DNA of 64,000 bases from Jaminaea rosea (taxonomy: Eukaryota; Basidiomycota; Exobasidiomycetes; Microstromatales), in assembly GCF_003144245.1 (NCBI RefSeq), contig NW_020289978.1, positions 62,001 to 126,000 of the forward strand, in the 5' to 3' direction. Of the stretch, positions 30,492 to 41,117 are shown in pieces. Each line of letters opens with the position of its first letter. The stretch's first letter is position 1. Under the pieces are notes generated by a model. It made no database searches, had not been told where the DNA came from, and saw only the letters and a program-made list of their open reading frames with translations. The position numbers and the translations under genes were made by a program.

Positions 30492-32987
30492 TCAAACACC
30501 GGCAAAGATGGCGTCGAGCTCGGTCTCATTCTTGGTCTTTTCCTTCCTTTCCTTCCTCCTCTTCTTCGTCGTCGCCCCCGTATCCCCACGCTCACCATTC
30601 TCGCCGTCCTTCGTTTCGCCGTCCTCGCTCTGCGTCACATCATCCGCCGCCTCACTGGCCAAGGTCCTCGTCCTCTCCTTCTCGGCCTCCTCCTCCCTGG
30701 CCCTCATCTCAGCCTGCCCGTCCTTCCACTTGAAATGGTCGCGATGCCACTCAGCGACTCTCAGTCTCTTGGTGAGGAAATGACGACCGTAGAATGCACC
30801 CTGCAACCTTCGCTCTTCCGAACCACCAGGCGAGGCGAAATGCGTCTTCATGAACTTCTCCCGCGTAAACAGGTCCATGCGCAACCATGCTGCGTCGGCC
30901 ACGCGCGAACCGTACTTGTCGTCTGCGAGGGTTGAGAGGAGCAAGGGGGAGAGTTGGGAGAGAAGCCAGCGACGGATGTACGTGTAGGGGCGGGTGGGGG
31001 AGGAGAGGGCACCCAGGTAGGCGTGGGAGGTGATTGGATTGGTGAGGTAGGGCACAGGTGTGCGCAGGCTGAGCAAGCTTTCGTAGAGTGTGTGGTTGTG
31101 TGGCTCTGAGAGACGGACGAGAGCCTGCAGCATTACGCTACCTTGCACTGTTGCCTCTTCGGGCCTGAGCGAAGCAGCATCGTCTCCATTGGTGGCACCT
31201 TCCTCGTTGCCTCGCTTTCTCTTCTGAGAGCCGCGAGTAATCATGCCACCAGCGTCGAGCTCCTCGACCGTGTCCACTGCCTGCTTGGCCTTCTCTTCTG
31301 CTTCCTTTGCCTGCGCAGCCTCCTTCTCCTTGCGGCGCCTCATCATCTTGTGCCAGCCGTCCTTGGTCTTGAGCGCCAGGATAGCCCGAACCATCAAGCC
31401 GTCAGACTCGGAATTTGCATCCTCTGGTGCATCAAATCCAAAGGCGCTCATCGTCGCAGCAAGGGCCAACGCCTCGAGCCCTCCTTCGCCTTGTGTTTCC
31501 CACCAGGCTGCTCTGGCCATGAGCGCAAGGAGGACGGCTGTCTTGCTTTCCTTGATCATCTTGCCACCCTGCTTCTCCTTGATCTCCTCGAGCGCTTCTC
31601 GCACGGAGCCTGCGTCGAGGCGCTTGGCCGCTGCCGCGCACACGAAGTTTGCTACAGGATGGCAAGCCAGGCGCGTGACCTTGCCGCGCACGTAGGTGGA
31701 CCAAAAGCGCGAGGCGATGCGTTGAGGCAGCTGTGAAAGGAGTCCCTCGAGGGCATGAGATCCAGATGGGTGGCGAAGTAGCGTTTCGACGCCATATTGG
31801 CTTTCGTGCGCATCGTTGCCCTCCACGTCGGCGGCGATAAGGCCTTCGAGAACAACGTCTGCTAAAGAATCTGGCTGCGTTGCCTCGCCTGCCTGAGCCT
31901 CGAGGGAGAGAAGAAGGGCAAACGTTGGCGAGGCGGATGGTGAGACGAGGAGAGCTCTCGCCTCATTCCTGCCGGTGATATCCTTGGGTAGACAGGCGTG
32001 GCGTACTTCCTTGAGCTTGTCGGGGAAGGGCGTCAAGCTAGCAGCTCCCTCGACAGCGCCGTCCTGCTGCTGTACCTTCACTCTGAATGCCTTTGACTTC
32101 TTTGAGCGCTGCATCGCATGTAGGTCTTGCCCAGCCAGGAGCTGGAGCATCGATCGTACGACATGCGTGCCAAAGGTACTCTGGAGGAGCTCTTGTGTAT
32201 GAGGTGTGAGTTCGTCGACGAGGTCGAAAATGAGCTGCTGCGAGCTACGCAGCACGCCTGCCGACGTCTCTGCTGCATCGTCGTCGATGTGACGTTCTTT
32301 GCCTTTGCCGGAGAGGTCGCGCTGGAGATGTCGAAGAATGGCTTGCAAGACGTGCGAGCCAAACCGGTGTCCAGCGAGTGGATAGCAGCTGGGAACAGCG
32401 GGGGAGACGTCAGCATACAAGCAAGCGGTGAGCTTCGCATGCGCTGCCACTCACCTGCCTGACATGCGATCTGCTAGAATCCTCAATCTCCTTCCATCAA
32501 GCCCATCAATGATAGCCTCAAGTGCAATGCTAGCCTCACCATCCGTTGCGCATGCGAGCTCCTGTCCATTCATCTCCCTGAGCATGGCCAACCTCAGAAG
32601 GCTTGCTTGCTCTGATTGCTCTTGCCCATCATCGTCTTCCTCTGCTTCCCAATCCTCACTGCGCTTAGTCTGCATCTGATGAAGACTGGCCAGCGCATCC
32701 TTGAGATAACCCTTGAGCTCTGGCGAGACGAAGCCAAAAGGAGCAACATCGTCTACATTGTTGCGCCCGCCAGCGAGATCTGACTCTTGAATGGGGATAT
32801 GCTCTCCCGGCGCAGCTGCTCCGTCTTCATCTCCACCGTCGAATCCTTCTCGCTCCTCCTCCACTGCCTGCTCCTCGCCATGACCGCGGTCAATGGTCCA
32901 TGCAGGCTCTTCCACCGCAGCAGTTTGCTGCTCCTCCTTCGCCTTTTTTGATTTCTTTTTGCCTCTTTGTCTGAACTTCTGAGGCAT
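30492..32987 (-). CDS. NOP9: Nucleolar Pumilio-repeat protein NOP9
   Basis: Two exons on the minus strand, 32987-32455 and 32388-30492; 809 residues against 666 in yeast. The N-terminus is a Lys-rich nuclear/nucleolar signal (KFRQRGKKKSKKAK) and an acidic stretch, then the conserved NNVDDVAPFGFVSPELKGYL block that starts the NOP9 fold. Pumilio-type repeats follow: AGHRFGSHVLQAIL, QSTFGTHVVRSMLQLL, RHPSGSHALEGLL, CHPVANFVCAAAAKRL, DDKYGSRVADAAW and FYGRHFLTKRLRV. NOP9 binds pre-rRNA near site D and is needed for small-subunit maturation (family knowledge). The intron 32454-32389 joins RMSG to SCYPLAGHRFG. A Lys/Glu-rich tail closes the protein. The ATG at 32987 (MPQKFRQ) is preferred. The gene is divergent from the HD gene, 210 bp apart. 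Confidence 0.92.
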
Positions 32988-33197
32988 TTCAGTGGAAGAT
33001 GGTAAGAAAGCGGAAGTGGATTGACAAGGTCTGAGCTCTGAGTCGACCCTTCTCCAGTCGCAACCAAATTTCATTCCATTCGTCGGAAGCGGCCACGAGG
33101 GAGGCAGTCCAGAGACGCACGCTGCTTCAATCAGTCAAGACGCGTAGACTAACGGCAGCCTTCATTACCACGCAACAACAGCAAGAGGGTAATTGAA

Positions 33198-34118
33198 ATG
33201 GATTCATCAGGACCATCGTGCGGACAACAGATCTCTTCCAGTGTCTTGCCGCGCCCACTCATCTATCTCATCGTACAAGAGGCTGAGCAATTTGCCAAAT
33301 CTCACTTCGAACGCATCGGAGATCCTTCGCACGATTGGCCTCACGTTCAACGCGTCAGGGATCTCGCCTTTTGGCTCAGAGGCGCCCGGTCTCTCAGTTA
33401 CCTCGGAGCAGTCGGCAGCTTTGATAGGGATCAAGACTGGTTGGATTTGCAGAACAAGAAAGTCGCAGATGACCAAAATGAGCCCACGCTACGCTGCGAC
33501 TATCTCGTCCTCGAGCTCGCGGCCCTCTTCCATGACCTCGTCGACCCCAAACTCCTGCCTCCCGACGCAGTTCGTTCGCAAGCTGAACCAAGAGATTTGG
33601 CAAGAGCGGTACTCGGTCCCTTTTGGGACGATTCCAAACAGGGCCATGCTTGGATGCTGGACGTAGAGCAGAAGGATCGCATCATCGAAATCATTATCAA
33701 CATCGGCTGGAGCAAGGATCAGAAGCGGCGCAAGCAAGCGTACGAGCGCTTGGTGAAGGCAGATCAAGCTCACGGGCGCAAACCTCCGGACGAGAGTCAT
33801 GTGGTATACGACGAGCTGTACAAGGAGGGCGTCTACTGCTGGCCAGAGTTCCGCGCCATCTCCGATGCGGATCGCCTCGATGCCATTGGCGCCGTCGGGG
33901 TTATGCGATGCGCAGCCTACTCGGGCGTGTCAGGACGTCAACTCCTCTCGTCGGTTGCGTGCGTTGATAGCGCTGTTGATCACATCCATTCGAAGCTGCT
34001 GCTCATTTGGGGCGATCGCCTCTTCATGAACAAGGCAAAGGTCGAGGCTGAGCGCCGACAAGAGACTATGAGAACCTTTCTTCATCATCTCGACTGGGAT
34101 GCACGGACTGCGCAGTAG
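33198..34118 (+). CDS. HD-domain phosphohydrolase (YedJ/YpgQ-like)
   Basis: Intronless, 306 residues. The HD metal-binding set is complete and correctly spaced: His at 45 and/or 49 (SHDWPHVQRV), the HD pair H112-D113 (LAALFHDLVD), and the late Asp at 223/225 (ISDADRLDAIGAVGVMR). The block order and the ADRLDAIGAxGxxR signature are those of the small bacterial-type YedJ/YpgQ HD hydrolases, which also occur in fungi. The natural substrate is not known with certainty; nucleotide phosphohydrolysis is the family guess. No signal peptide was seen. It starts 210 bp from NOP9, divergently, and ends facing the large disordered gene. Confidence 0.87.
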   Translation: MDSSGPSCGQQISSSVLPRPLIYLIVQEAEQFAKSHFERIGDPSHDWPHVQRVRDLAFWLRGARSLSYLGAVGSFDRDQDWLDLQNKKVADDQNEPTLRCDYLVLELAALFHDLVDPKLLPPDAVRSQAEPRDLARAVLGPFWDDSKQGHAWMLDVEQKDRIIEIIINIGWSKDQKRRKQAYERLVKADQAHGRKPPDESHVVYDELYKEGVYCWPEFRAISDADRLDAIGAVGVMRCAAYSGVSGRQLLSSVACVDSAVDHIHSKLLLIWGDRLFMNKAKVEAERRQETMRTFLHHLDWDARTAQ

Positions 34119-34256
34119 GTCGAGCCGAGTCTGTACGCAGCAATGTGGATAACGCAACCAATCGATACCCACTTGACGCGGCACGTCGAATGACGAAGTC
34201 ATTGTATAAAAGCCATGCATTAGATGAAAGGACTGTTACGCCAAGACACACCACGC

Positions 34257-37200
34257 TCATGCAATGGTCACCGACTTCTCTTCCACAACCAAGATCACAC
34301 CACTGGGCGTCTGCATCTTTGAGCTTTGGCTGTCCATGCTTCCTCGTCCAGCTGCCTCGACACTGGCCCACCGGATACGCTGAGCAGGTACGGGAGATGC
34401 GGTAGGAGCAGCTCGCATCGTCGAGTGCAGCAGAATGCCGTTGCTAACCTCGCGGCGGGCACGCGTCGCCTTGGCAATCAGGCGAGGGTTCGTCTCAGCG
34501 ATGCCCGTGTCGCCCCGAAGGCGCTGCGAGTGTGTGCGGGCGATGAAGAGGGTGGGCAGGGGCAAAGGTGCGGTCTCCTTCTGGATCGGAGGCATCGATG
34601 CCACCTTCTTGGCTGGCGTATGAGGTGCGCGCGTTGTGGGCAGACAGACCATGCTCTGCGAAGCTGGAAGCCCGCGAGGCCTTGTGCTCGCTGCCAACTC
34701 CTTCTTGAGCGCTTCGCTGGCCCCTCGGCTCAGTGCACGCGGACGAGGAGACCTGCTTCGCTCGATAAAGGACGAAGACGTGGTGGCCGATGAGCTGATG
34801 GATGGGCGTTTCGGGGCATCCGAGCTGTGAGGGTGGCCTGGAATCAACGAGGCAGGCATTGATGCTGACGGAGCTAGCACGGGGCGAATGGATGTCGGCG
34901 AGGCCTCTCGCTGCTCCATCTGTTGCTGCCACCACACGCGGCGGATCGCCTCGGCTTCACTGGAGTGCGGGAGAGGAGGTGTCGGGAGTGCAGCAGCGTC
35001 CTTTGATGGAGACACCTCAGACTGGCTCTCTATTCGCAGGCGGCCCATCGATGTGCTTCTCTTGGGAATGCGAGGCATTTGAGACTTGGCAATGGCCTCT
35101 TCGGTCAACGGACCGGTCACCCGCGACTTTGGCCCTGCCGTAGCCGGTGTACCCTCGAGCGTCGCAGCTGCCTGAGCCCTTGCCAACCGAATATTCTCAT
35201 CACGATTGCGACCGAGGAAGCCGCACGAGGCGCTCGCCGGGATCGGGCGACCCCGATCGAGAACAGACGACGTCGATGTGCTTGCCGTCATCTCAGTGGC
35301 GCGACTTTGCGTCACGGCCATGCTCACGGCCGAGCAGATGGACTGATGCGGGTGTGCGGGTGTGTTCATCATGGAGAATGACGCTGGCAGGGCAGTGCGG
35401 CTGTCGACAATGTCAATTGATGGCCTTACGCCCGCAAAAGGAAAAGGTCGCTCTCCGTCAGTGGCGGTAGGAGACGGTAAGTCGCTGAGAGGCTCGGGCG
35501 TCTTGAACGAGCTCAGGTCAAAGGAAGCCTCGGCGTCCATCGTGGGAGACAAAGTGGACTTGGGCAGCGTGATTGGAGGCGGTCGTGGGCTGCGCCTGCA
35601 TCCATTTGTGCGGGCCTCATTGATGTCATCACTTTTCGGGGAGCCAGCATCCATCAGACTTAGATAGCTGCCGAATTCTTGACCAAAGAAGTGCATGTCC
35701 GGCGACGCAGTCGGCAGCTGCTGGAGCTCGTTGACCGTAGGGGACGCAGCGCGTTCCTGCCTTGAAGGAACTTCCTCAATAGATGGCGACTCGGGTGAGG
35801 TGTCTGACTCTGCGAAAGGCTGACGGAAGAGCTGCTCGACGCGAATCTCCTTGTGAGCGGCGGCAAGGGCTTGGAAATCCGTAGGGGCAGAATTGTTCGG
35901 AGGTGTGCTAGAGAGCACGCCAGACAGGATGGGCGAGGACACCATCGTGGGAGAAGGCAGGAAGAGGCTGACCTGGCGAGACTTGGCAGGGGCGGATCGC
36001 ATTCCCATCGAGGCCACGTCGTCGTCGTCGTCGTCGATGACAACGCTGGCGTCGTTACTCCCCTCCTCGGCGATGGACTCCCTCCTGACCCAGAAGCTGT
36101 CCTCCTCGCGGTCGTCCTCGTCCCAGCAGCGCGACTGCCTGTCGCTGCCATGACCGTGAGCATCGCTCCAGCTGTCTCCGACTTCAGCCCTGAGCCCGCT
36201 GAGGGGGTCGAGGCAGAGGCTCATGGCCGGTGACGAGCCATTTGACTGACGAGGCAAGTAGCCTTCAGCGCTGGAGCTGACCACTCTCGCCATGCCGACT
36301 GCAGGCGTGCTTCCGCGGTATTGGTAGCCATTACCGCAGGCGAATGCCAGCTGCTCTGCCAAGGATGGTGCAGCGCGCTCGGGCGAGTAGATGGCACGCA
36401 CTACAGAGGGCGACATGGCGCTGCCGGCCTCTGCCTCTTGAATAAAGGCAGTCGCCTCCTCGTGCTCGGTTTCAGCGTCCATGCTGAGGAGCGAGAGGCT
36501 GTTGGACAGTCGAGCAAGCTTCTCCGTCTCATCGGCGGCCTCTGCGTCGATGCTGAACGGCTCGAGATACGTCTCATCGTCTGAGCTGGCGCGCCGCATT
36601 GTACTCGCTTTGCGGATGCTCAGAGGCTGGACGTGGCCCGCGAAACCGCCGAGGGAGATGTCATCTACGAAAGGCGAAGCCATGTTACTTCCGGTGTCGA
36701 AGGCGGTCGTGTCCGGTGACCATCCTTGAGAGCCCGTGAGACCATCCGAATCGTAGCAGGCTTGAGCCGGGCATGGCGACTCGATGGCATCTGGTCGGTC
36801 GATGAGCTCGTTCCAATTGGGACCAAGATCGAGACCAAGCCCGCCGAAGTGGACACCCTCTTGCTCGCTGTGGCCATCATCGCTGCTGTGAGGGGGAAGA
36901 GGGAACGGGTAGCTGGTAGCAGACGCTGACTGGGAGCGACGGGAGTTCCTCTTCTTTGATGGCGCTCTTCTCTCGGCGGGAGGAGTAAAGAGGGGCGTGA
37001 ACTCCGGGCTCGAATCGTCATAGTAGTCGACGAGGTACGTCTCTGTCGCTGCTGAGCTCGACGAAGAGGTGCGTTGATGCTGACGGCGGAAAAGAGCAGG
37101 GCGGCGAGATGGAGAGAGAGCAGCTGACTGACTTGCTGCGCGTCGTCGGCGAGCCATTTGAGCGCTGCGGGTATCGTAACCTCCCAGTGGACCTTGCTTG

Positions 37201-37493
37201 GCCTCGATGTGATGGCCTCCATGCAAGCCTGCCTTGAGCGAAAGGGAGCTGATGTTACGTGAGATGCGGCGAGCCTCGGCAATCTCTTGCACGAGTCGGT
37301 CGCTGCTCAGACGATGGGCGAGGCCATCAGGCTGAAGGAGCAGCAGTCTTTGAGGAGGCGGCGGATGGCGGCGGGTGATGCGCGACTTGGCTGCATCAAG
37401 GTAAGGACTTCGCGGGGGCGGAGAAGGAGCCAAAGACGACGTGGAAGGGAGGGAAGACGGCGATGCCGCTTGCTGAATGAGGGGGGAAGACAT
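34257..37493 (-). CDS. Large disordered Ser/Pro-rich protein of unknown function
   Basis: Intronless open frame; 1078 residues from the ATG at 37493 (MSSPLIQQAASPSS). The frame stays open to another ATG at 37715, but those 74 residues are hydrophobic and Leu/Pro-rich and look like translated 5' UTR. There is no recognisable domain. Short less-disordered islands may be motifs: YLVDYYDDSSPEFTPLFTPP, a Leu-rich acidic helix (ETEKLARLSNSLSLLSMDAE), DMHFFGQEFGSYLSLMDAG, and a basic block MPRIPKRSTSMGRLRIES. There are many SP/TP sites and basic RRxS-like sites, so regulation by kinases is plausible (inference). Even codon use along 3.2 kb supports a real gene. No function is assigned. Confidence 0.78.
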   Translation of the reverse strand: MSSPLIQQAASPSSLPSTSSLAPSPPPRSPYLDAAKSRITRRHPPPPQRLLLLQPDGLAHRLSSDRLVQEIAEARRISRNISSLSLKAGLHGGHHIEAKQGPLGGYDTRSAQMARRRRAASQSAALSPSRRPALFRRQHQRTSSSSSAATETYLVDYYDDSSPEFTPLFTPPAERRAPSKKRNSRRSQSASATSYPFPLPPHSSDDGHSEQEGVHFGGLGLDLGPNWNELIDRPDAIESPCPAQACYDSDGLTGSQGWSPDTTAFDTGSNMASPFVDDISLGGFAGHVQPLSIRKASTMRRASSDDETYLEPFSIDAEAADETEKLARLSNSLSLLSMDAETEHEEATAFIQEAEAGSAMSPSVVRAIYSPERAAPSLAEQLAFACGNGYQYRGSTPAVGMARVVSSSAEGYLPRQSNGSSPAMSLCLDPLSGLRAEVGDSWSDAHGHGSDRQSRCWDEDDREEDSFWVRRESIAEEGSNDASVVIDDDDDDVASMGMRSAPAKSRQVSLFLPSPTMVSSPILSGVLSSTPPNNSAPTDFQALAAAHKEIRVEQLFRQPFAESDTSPESPSIEEVPSRQERAASPTVNELQQLPTASPDMHFFGQEFGSYLSLMDAGSPKSDDINEARTNGCRRSPRPPPITLPKSTLSPTMDAEASFDLSSFKTPEPLSDLPSPTATDGERPFPFAGVRPSIDIVDSRTALPASFSMMNTPAHPHQSICSAVSMAVTQSRATEMTASTSTSSVLDRGRPIPASASCGFLGRNRDENIRLARAQAAATLEGTPATAGPKSRVTGPLTEEAIAKSQMPRIPKRSTSMGRLRIESQSEVSPSKDAAALPTPPLPHSSEAEAIRRVWWQQQMEQREASPTSIRPVLAPSASMPASLIPGHPHSSDAPKRPSISSSATTSSSFIERSRSPRPRALSRGASEALKKELAASTRPRGLPASQSMVCLPTTRAPHTPAKKVASMPPIQKETAPLPLPTLFIARTHSQRLRGDTGIAETNPRLIAKATRARREVSNGILLHSTMRAAPTASPVPAQRIRWASVEAAGRGSMDSQSSKMQTPSGVILVVEEKSVTIA

Positions 37494-37951
37494 GTCGGAG
37501 ATGCAAACGAGTGGTGGATTGATGATGCCTACCAGAGGCAGAAAGAAATGAGAGGGAGGGATTGTGAGGATGACGACGTCGACGACCAGGTCGAGAGGTC
37601 CTTGCCAAACCAGGGCAAGAATATGGGAGAAAGAGAAGGTGAGAAGAGGAGATGGAGATGGCGGATGGAGGTAAAGAAGACAGAAGGGACGCTTCGCAGC
37701 GCAAACCGTGCCCATGGCCTCGCTCGACTCGCTGCATCAGGAAAGTCGAGCGGGCGAGTGGGCGGTGACGATGGTGAAAGTTGATATGTCGCGGTCGGCG
37801 GGAGTAGATGTTTGGCCCGCACAGCCCTGCACGGGCCACACGCAGCGAGAATGAAGGCGACCACAAGACATGACGTTTGAATTCGAAGCAAGGTAGTGGT
37901 ACAGCTTGCCTTCTCAAAGAACAAACAAATGCCTTTTGATCAAGCGCTACC
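37494..37951. other. Spacer: promoter/5'UTR of the disordered-protein gene, 3' end of nuclease-like gene
   Basis: Both neighbours are on the minus strand. The stretch 37500-37790 is purine-rich on the plus strand (CT-rich in the sense of transcription), as is usual for 5' UTRs here. No independent gene was seen. Confidence 0.5.
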
Positions 37952-38843
37952 TCACATCGTAGCATTGACAATGGGAACCCACCTTGCTTCCGTTGCCAGG
38001 TAGGCATCGGTGCCAAGTACACGGTCGAGAGCCTTGGGCTGGCTCAAGGGCTCAAACATGACGAGCTCGTGGCCTTCGGCGGTATTGAAGACTCGCCTCG
38101 AGTAGGCCGCGGTGTTCATGCGCAGGAGATCACGAGGATGGAGCTGGCGTCGACGGACCTCGTCACCGCTGTTGTCGCAGGATCCATCCGCGTACTCGAG
38201 TCCACGCGTGCTGCGGAGGGTTGGCGAACCAGCGTCAATCTATGCCTACTCTCGCCAGACCTCTCCAGACCAGCCGGGACGCGCGACTCACTTGTAGAAT
38301 GCGACGTTGTATTGATCGCCTTGCTCGATGTCATTGCGCGTGTAGAAGGAGCTCAAAGTGCCGCCCTGTAGAGCAATCGAGTCGAGTCAGCGAAGGGTCA
38401 GGCTCACCCTCTATTGGTCCATCTCGCCTTCGCCCACTCACCTGGACACTGTTCTCGTGAGCGGGCACGCAGCGAGTCACAGCCTGGGCACCGCCTTCAG
38501 CGCTCGAAGCGTAGGGGCTGCACAAGCGCGAGTCAGAGGTGCGAGTTAGAGTCAGTTTGGCAACCCTCGGGCGCAGTTGCGCTACTCACTACTCGTCACA
38601 GCTACCGTAGTCTTGGCTGCCCGCACATCGATTGGGACTACGACAAGCATTCATGGAGCGGTGGCTGGTCGCATCGCTGCTGTCGCGGTGGAGCGAGGAG
38701 GGCAGACCCAAGCACTGGATCGCATAGAGGTCGTTGGAGCAGATGTTAGGGATCTTGGTACCGTCCCACGAGAGGGTAGCGGCTAGCGTCGATGTGGCTG
38801 CGCTTGCGAGGGCGACCAGAACGAGGGGTAGAGAGAAGTGCAT
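37952..38843 (-). CDS. Secreted NucA/NucB-type nuclease candidate
   Basis: Four exons on the minus strand: 38843-38590, 38517-38442, 38365-38292, 38210-37952; 220 residues. All introns have GTGAGT donors and CAG acceptors. A signal peptide is evident (1-21, LPLVLVALASAATSTLA). The mature protein holds several Cys (secreted, likely disulphide-bonded). The core CDEYPYASSAEGG (82-94), then AVTRCVPAHENSVQGG, SSFYTRNDIEQGDQYNVAFY, fits the DNase_NucA_NucB family, whose Bacillus members read DEWPMAMCEEGG, then a YV...DNRGAGSWVGN block. The acidic DE pair, the EGG and the following N are kept. Family members are extracellular, metal-dependent DNases; activity here is inference. The last exon may instead splice at GCAAG/GTGGGT near the C-terminus. 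It is divergent from an MFS exporter. Confidence 0.74.
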
Positions 38844-39502
38844 CTTTGAAGCAATTGTGAGGTCAAATCCGTGGCTGAGAGGTGACCGACCATTGCTGTG
38901 GCCCCTTTTGTAGTCGCAATTGCCTTGGAGTCATCGAGAGAAGGGCCGCTGCGAAGGTGTAGGGAACGTGAGAGCAGACGAGACGTGTGATTGCTTCAGG
39001 CTCGGAGTGTCCGTCAGCGTTGTTGACAGAGCGGTGGGGGGAGCAACAACAGAGCCCCAGCAGGCTCAGCGAGTCGCCTACCAACCTCGTCCTCGCTTCA
39101 CTCTCCACGGCATAGATGAAAGGTAAATGGGCACGTTGTTCGTCGGGACTATCGCCGTCAAGGCGGGGCAACAATTTCGTGGAGAGCGATCGCGCTGGAC
39201 CATCAATGGCCAGCTTTCGCAGCTTGCACCTTTCCATCATCATCATCATCATCATCATCGCCATGATACCGCTGGCAATGGTTGGGCAGGCATGCAGTGC
39301 GGCACGGAGGAATCCTATTAGCTGGAGATCGTAGCAGCTGCCGATGGATAGGCGGATAAATCAGCCGGATGAAATTGGCCACGGGATGCTTGGACCGCCG
39401 GCCGGCTGAGCATCGACCCGCTCTCCTTGACTCGAAGAGCTCAAATTTCGACTTCTCGCTTTCACTCCACCACCTTCATACGCAACTCATTTTTCATCCA
39501 GC
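38844..39502. promoter_or_regulatory. Divergent promoter region, nuclease-like / DHA1 transporter
   Basis: About 660 bp shared by two divergent genes. It contains a (CAT)8 microsatellite and two GATA cores 8 bp apart at 39346 and 39354, about 150 bp before the transporter ATG. The spacing recalls paired sites used by fungal GATA nitrogen/iron regulators, but the flanking bases are not ideal. Confidence 0.45.
39235..39258 (+). repeat. (CAT)8 microsatellite
   Basis: Eight perfect CAT units within the shared promoter, ending just before gccatgatacc. Confidence 0.85.
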
Positions 39503-41117
39503 ATGGCAGATCACGACAACCCGAAACACCCTCAACAACCAAATGATGACATCGAGCAAGCCTCTGCGACTCATAGGGACTCGTCAACATCGTTGTCCAC
39601 CTCAAAGTGGACCGAATTCTCCATCTTCGACCGCAGGCAGAAGGCACTGCTGGTCGCCATCGTCTCCATAGCAGCGACATGTGAGCATAAGAGAGCGTAG
39701 AACAATACAGTCTAGCTTGGCACTAATATACAATCATCAAATTGCAGTTAGCGGTGCCGCCTCAAACATATACTTTCCTGCATTGTCTACCATCGCCGAT
39801 GACCTTGGCGTCTCGATCGAGCTCATCAACCTCACAGTCACCACCTACTTGATTTTCCAGGGCCTCGCTCCGAGTCTCTGGGGCCCCGTCTCCGATGTCC
39901 ATGGCCGCAGAGTCGCACTTCTGGGCACTTTTCTTGTTTTCCTCGGCGCCTGCATTGGACTCGCCTGCTCCCAGAACTACGCCACCCTCCTCGTACTCAG
40001 ATGCCTACAGAGTACAGGTAGCGCAAGCACCATTGCCTTGGGGTCAGGAGTCATCGGTGACATCACTACCCGCGCAGAGAGGGCAGGATTCATGGGCATC
40101 TTTCAAGCTGGACTTCTAGCTCCCGTTGCCATCGGTCCCATCATTGGAGGTGCTCTGGCCGATTCTCTGGGATGGCGCAGCGTCTTCTGGTTCCTCGTCA
40201 TTTATGGTGGCTGCTACTTCTTCGTCATCGTCGCCTTTCTGCCAGAGACGCTACGATCCCTCGTTGCCGATGGTAGTCATATACCAGAGTCGAGGAAGCT
40301 TCTCATCGCCTTCCCACTCTCCTTGTATCAGCGAACGACAAAGAGTGGATGGAAGGTGGGCCAGCCTTCGGCAAATGAGGTGCCACCTCCCAAGCGTATT
40401 GACTTCCTGGCACCCTTTCGCTCCCTCTTGAGCAAATATACGGCCCCTATCATCTTCTTCATGGCAATCTACTATGCCGTTTGGCAGATGACCATCACCG
40501 CCATGTCGACGCTCTTCAAGACGCAATACGGTCTCTCTGAACTGCAGATCGGCCTCAGCTTCATCGCGAACGGCGTGGGTTGCATTCTTGGCACCCTCTT
40601 CACAGGCAAGCTGCTGGACCGCAATTATCAACGAGTCAAGCGCAAGCACCAAGGGCCAGAGGAGGATCTGCCTATTGAGAAGGCTCGCCTCCTCCTCGTT
40701 CCCATCTTTTCGGCCATCCAGTGTCTCGCCATCCTTCTCTTCGGCTGGACCATCGCCTACCCACACAAGGTTCCGATCGCCATCCCCATCATCGCCACCT
40801 TCTTCGTTGGCGCTACTGCAATCGGAATGCAGTCTGGCGTCATGACCTACCTCGTCGACGTATACCCAGACCAGAGTGCTGCAGCAAGCGCCAGTCTCAA
40901 CCTGGCTCGCTGCCTCCTGGCTGCCGGAGCCACCAGCTTGGTCAGCCCTCTGATCAATGCCGTCGGTGTTGGCCCAGCTTTCTCAATCGCCACGGGCGTA
41001 CAAGTGCTGGCCTTCGCTGGCTTCATCATTCAATGGGTAGTAGTACCCAAATGGCGAGAGGCTAAGGCGAACGAGCGCACAGCTTCTGCAACTACGACGG
41101 CTGCAGCTGCGAAATGA
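39503..41117 (+). CDS. MFS drug:H+ antiporter-like transporter (DHA1 type)
   Basis: Two exons, 39503-39680 and 39748-41117; 515 residues. A hydrophilic N-terminus is followed by about 12 membrane helices. Family signatures are SNIYFPALSTIADDL at TM1 (typical of the Qdr/Tpo/Dtr DHA1 group), GPVSDVHGRR between TM2 and TM3 (MFS motif A), LRCLQSTGSASTIALGSGVIGDI at TM4, and motif C-like GxxxGPIIGG at TM5 (VAIGPIIGGALADSLGWRSVFW). This group exports drugs, polyamines, organic acids or small metabolites using the proton gradient; the substrate is not readable. The short intron falls in TM1 and joins AATF to SGAASN. Divergence from the secreted nuclease-like gene suggests shared control (inference). 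Confidence 0.92.

Noticed and set aside
34203-34212. TATA-like box (tataaa at 34205)
   Set aside because: It lies between two convergent genes where no promoter is expected; more likely part of a 3' UTR or polyadenylation region.
37494-37715. N-terminal extension of the large disordered protein to the ATG at 37715, read as membrane anchor
   Set aside because: The hydrophobic run is interrupted by prolines and comes from a CT-rich stretch typical of 5' UTRs in this window; kept only as an alternative start.
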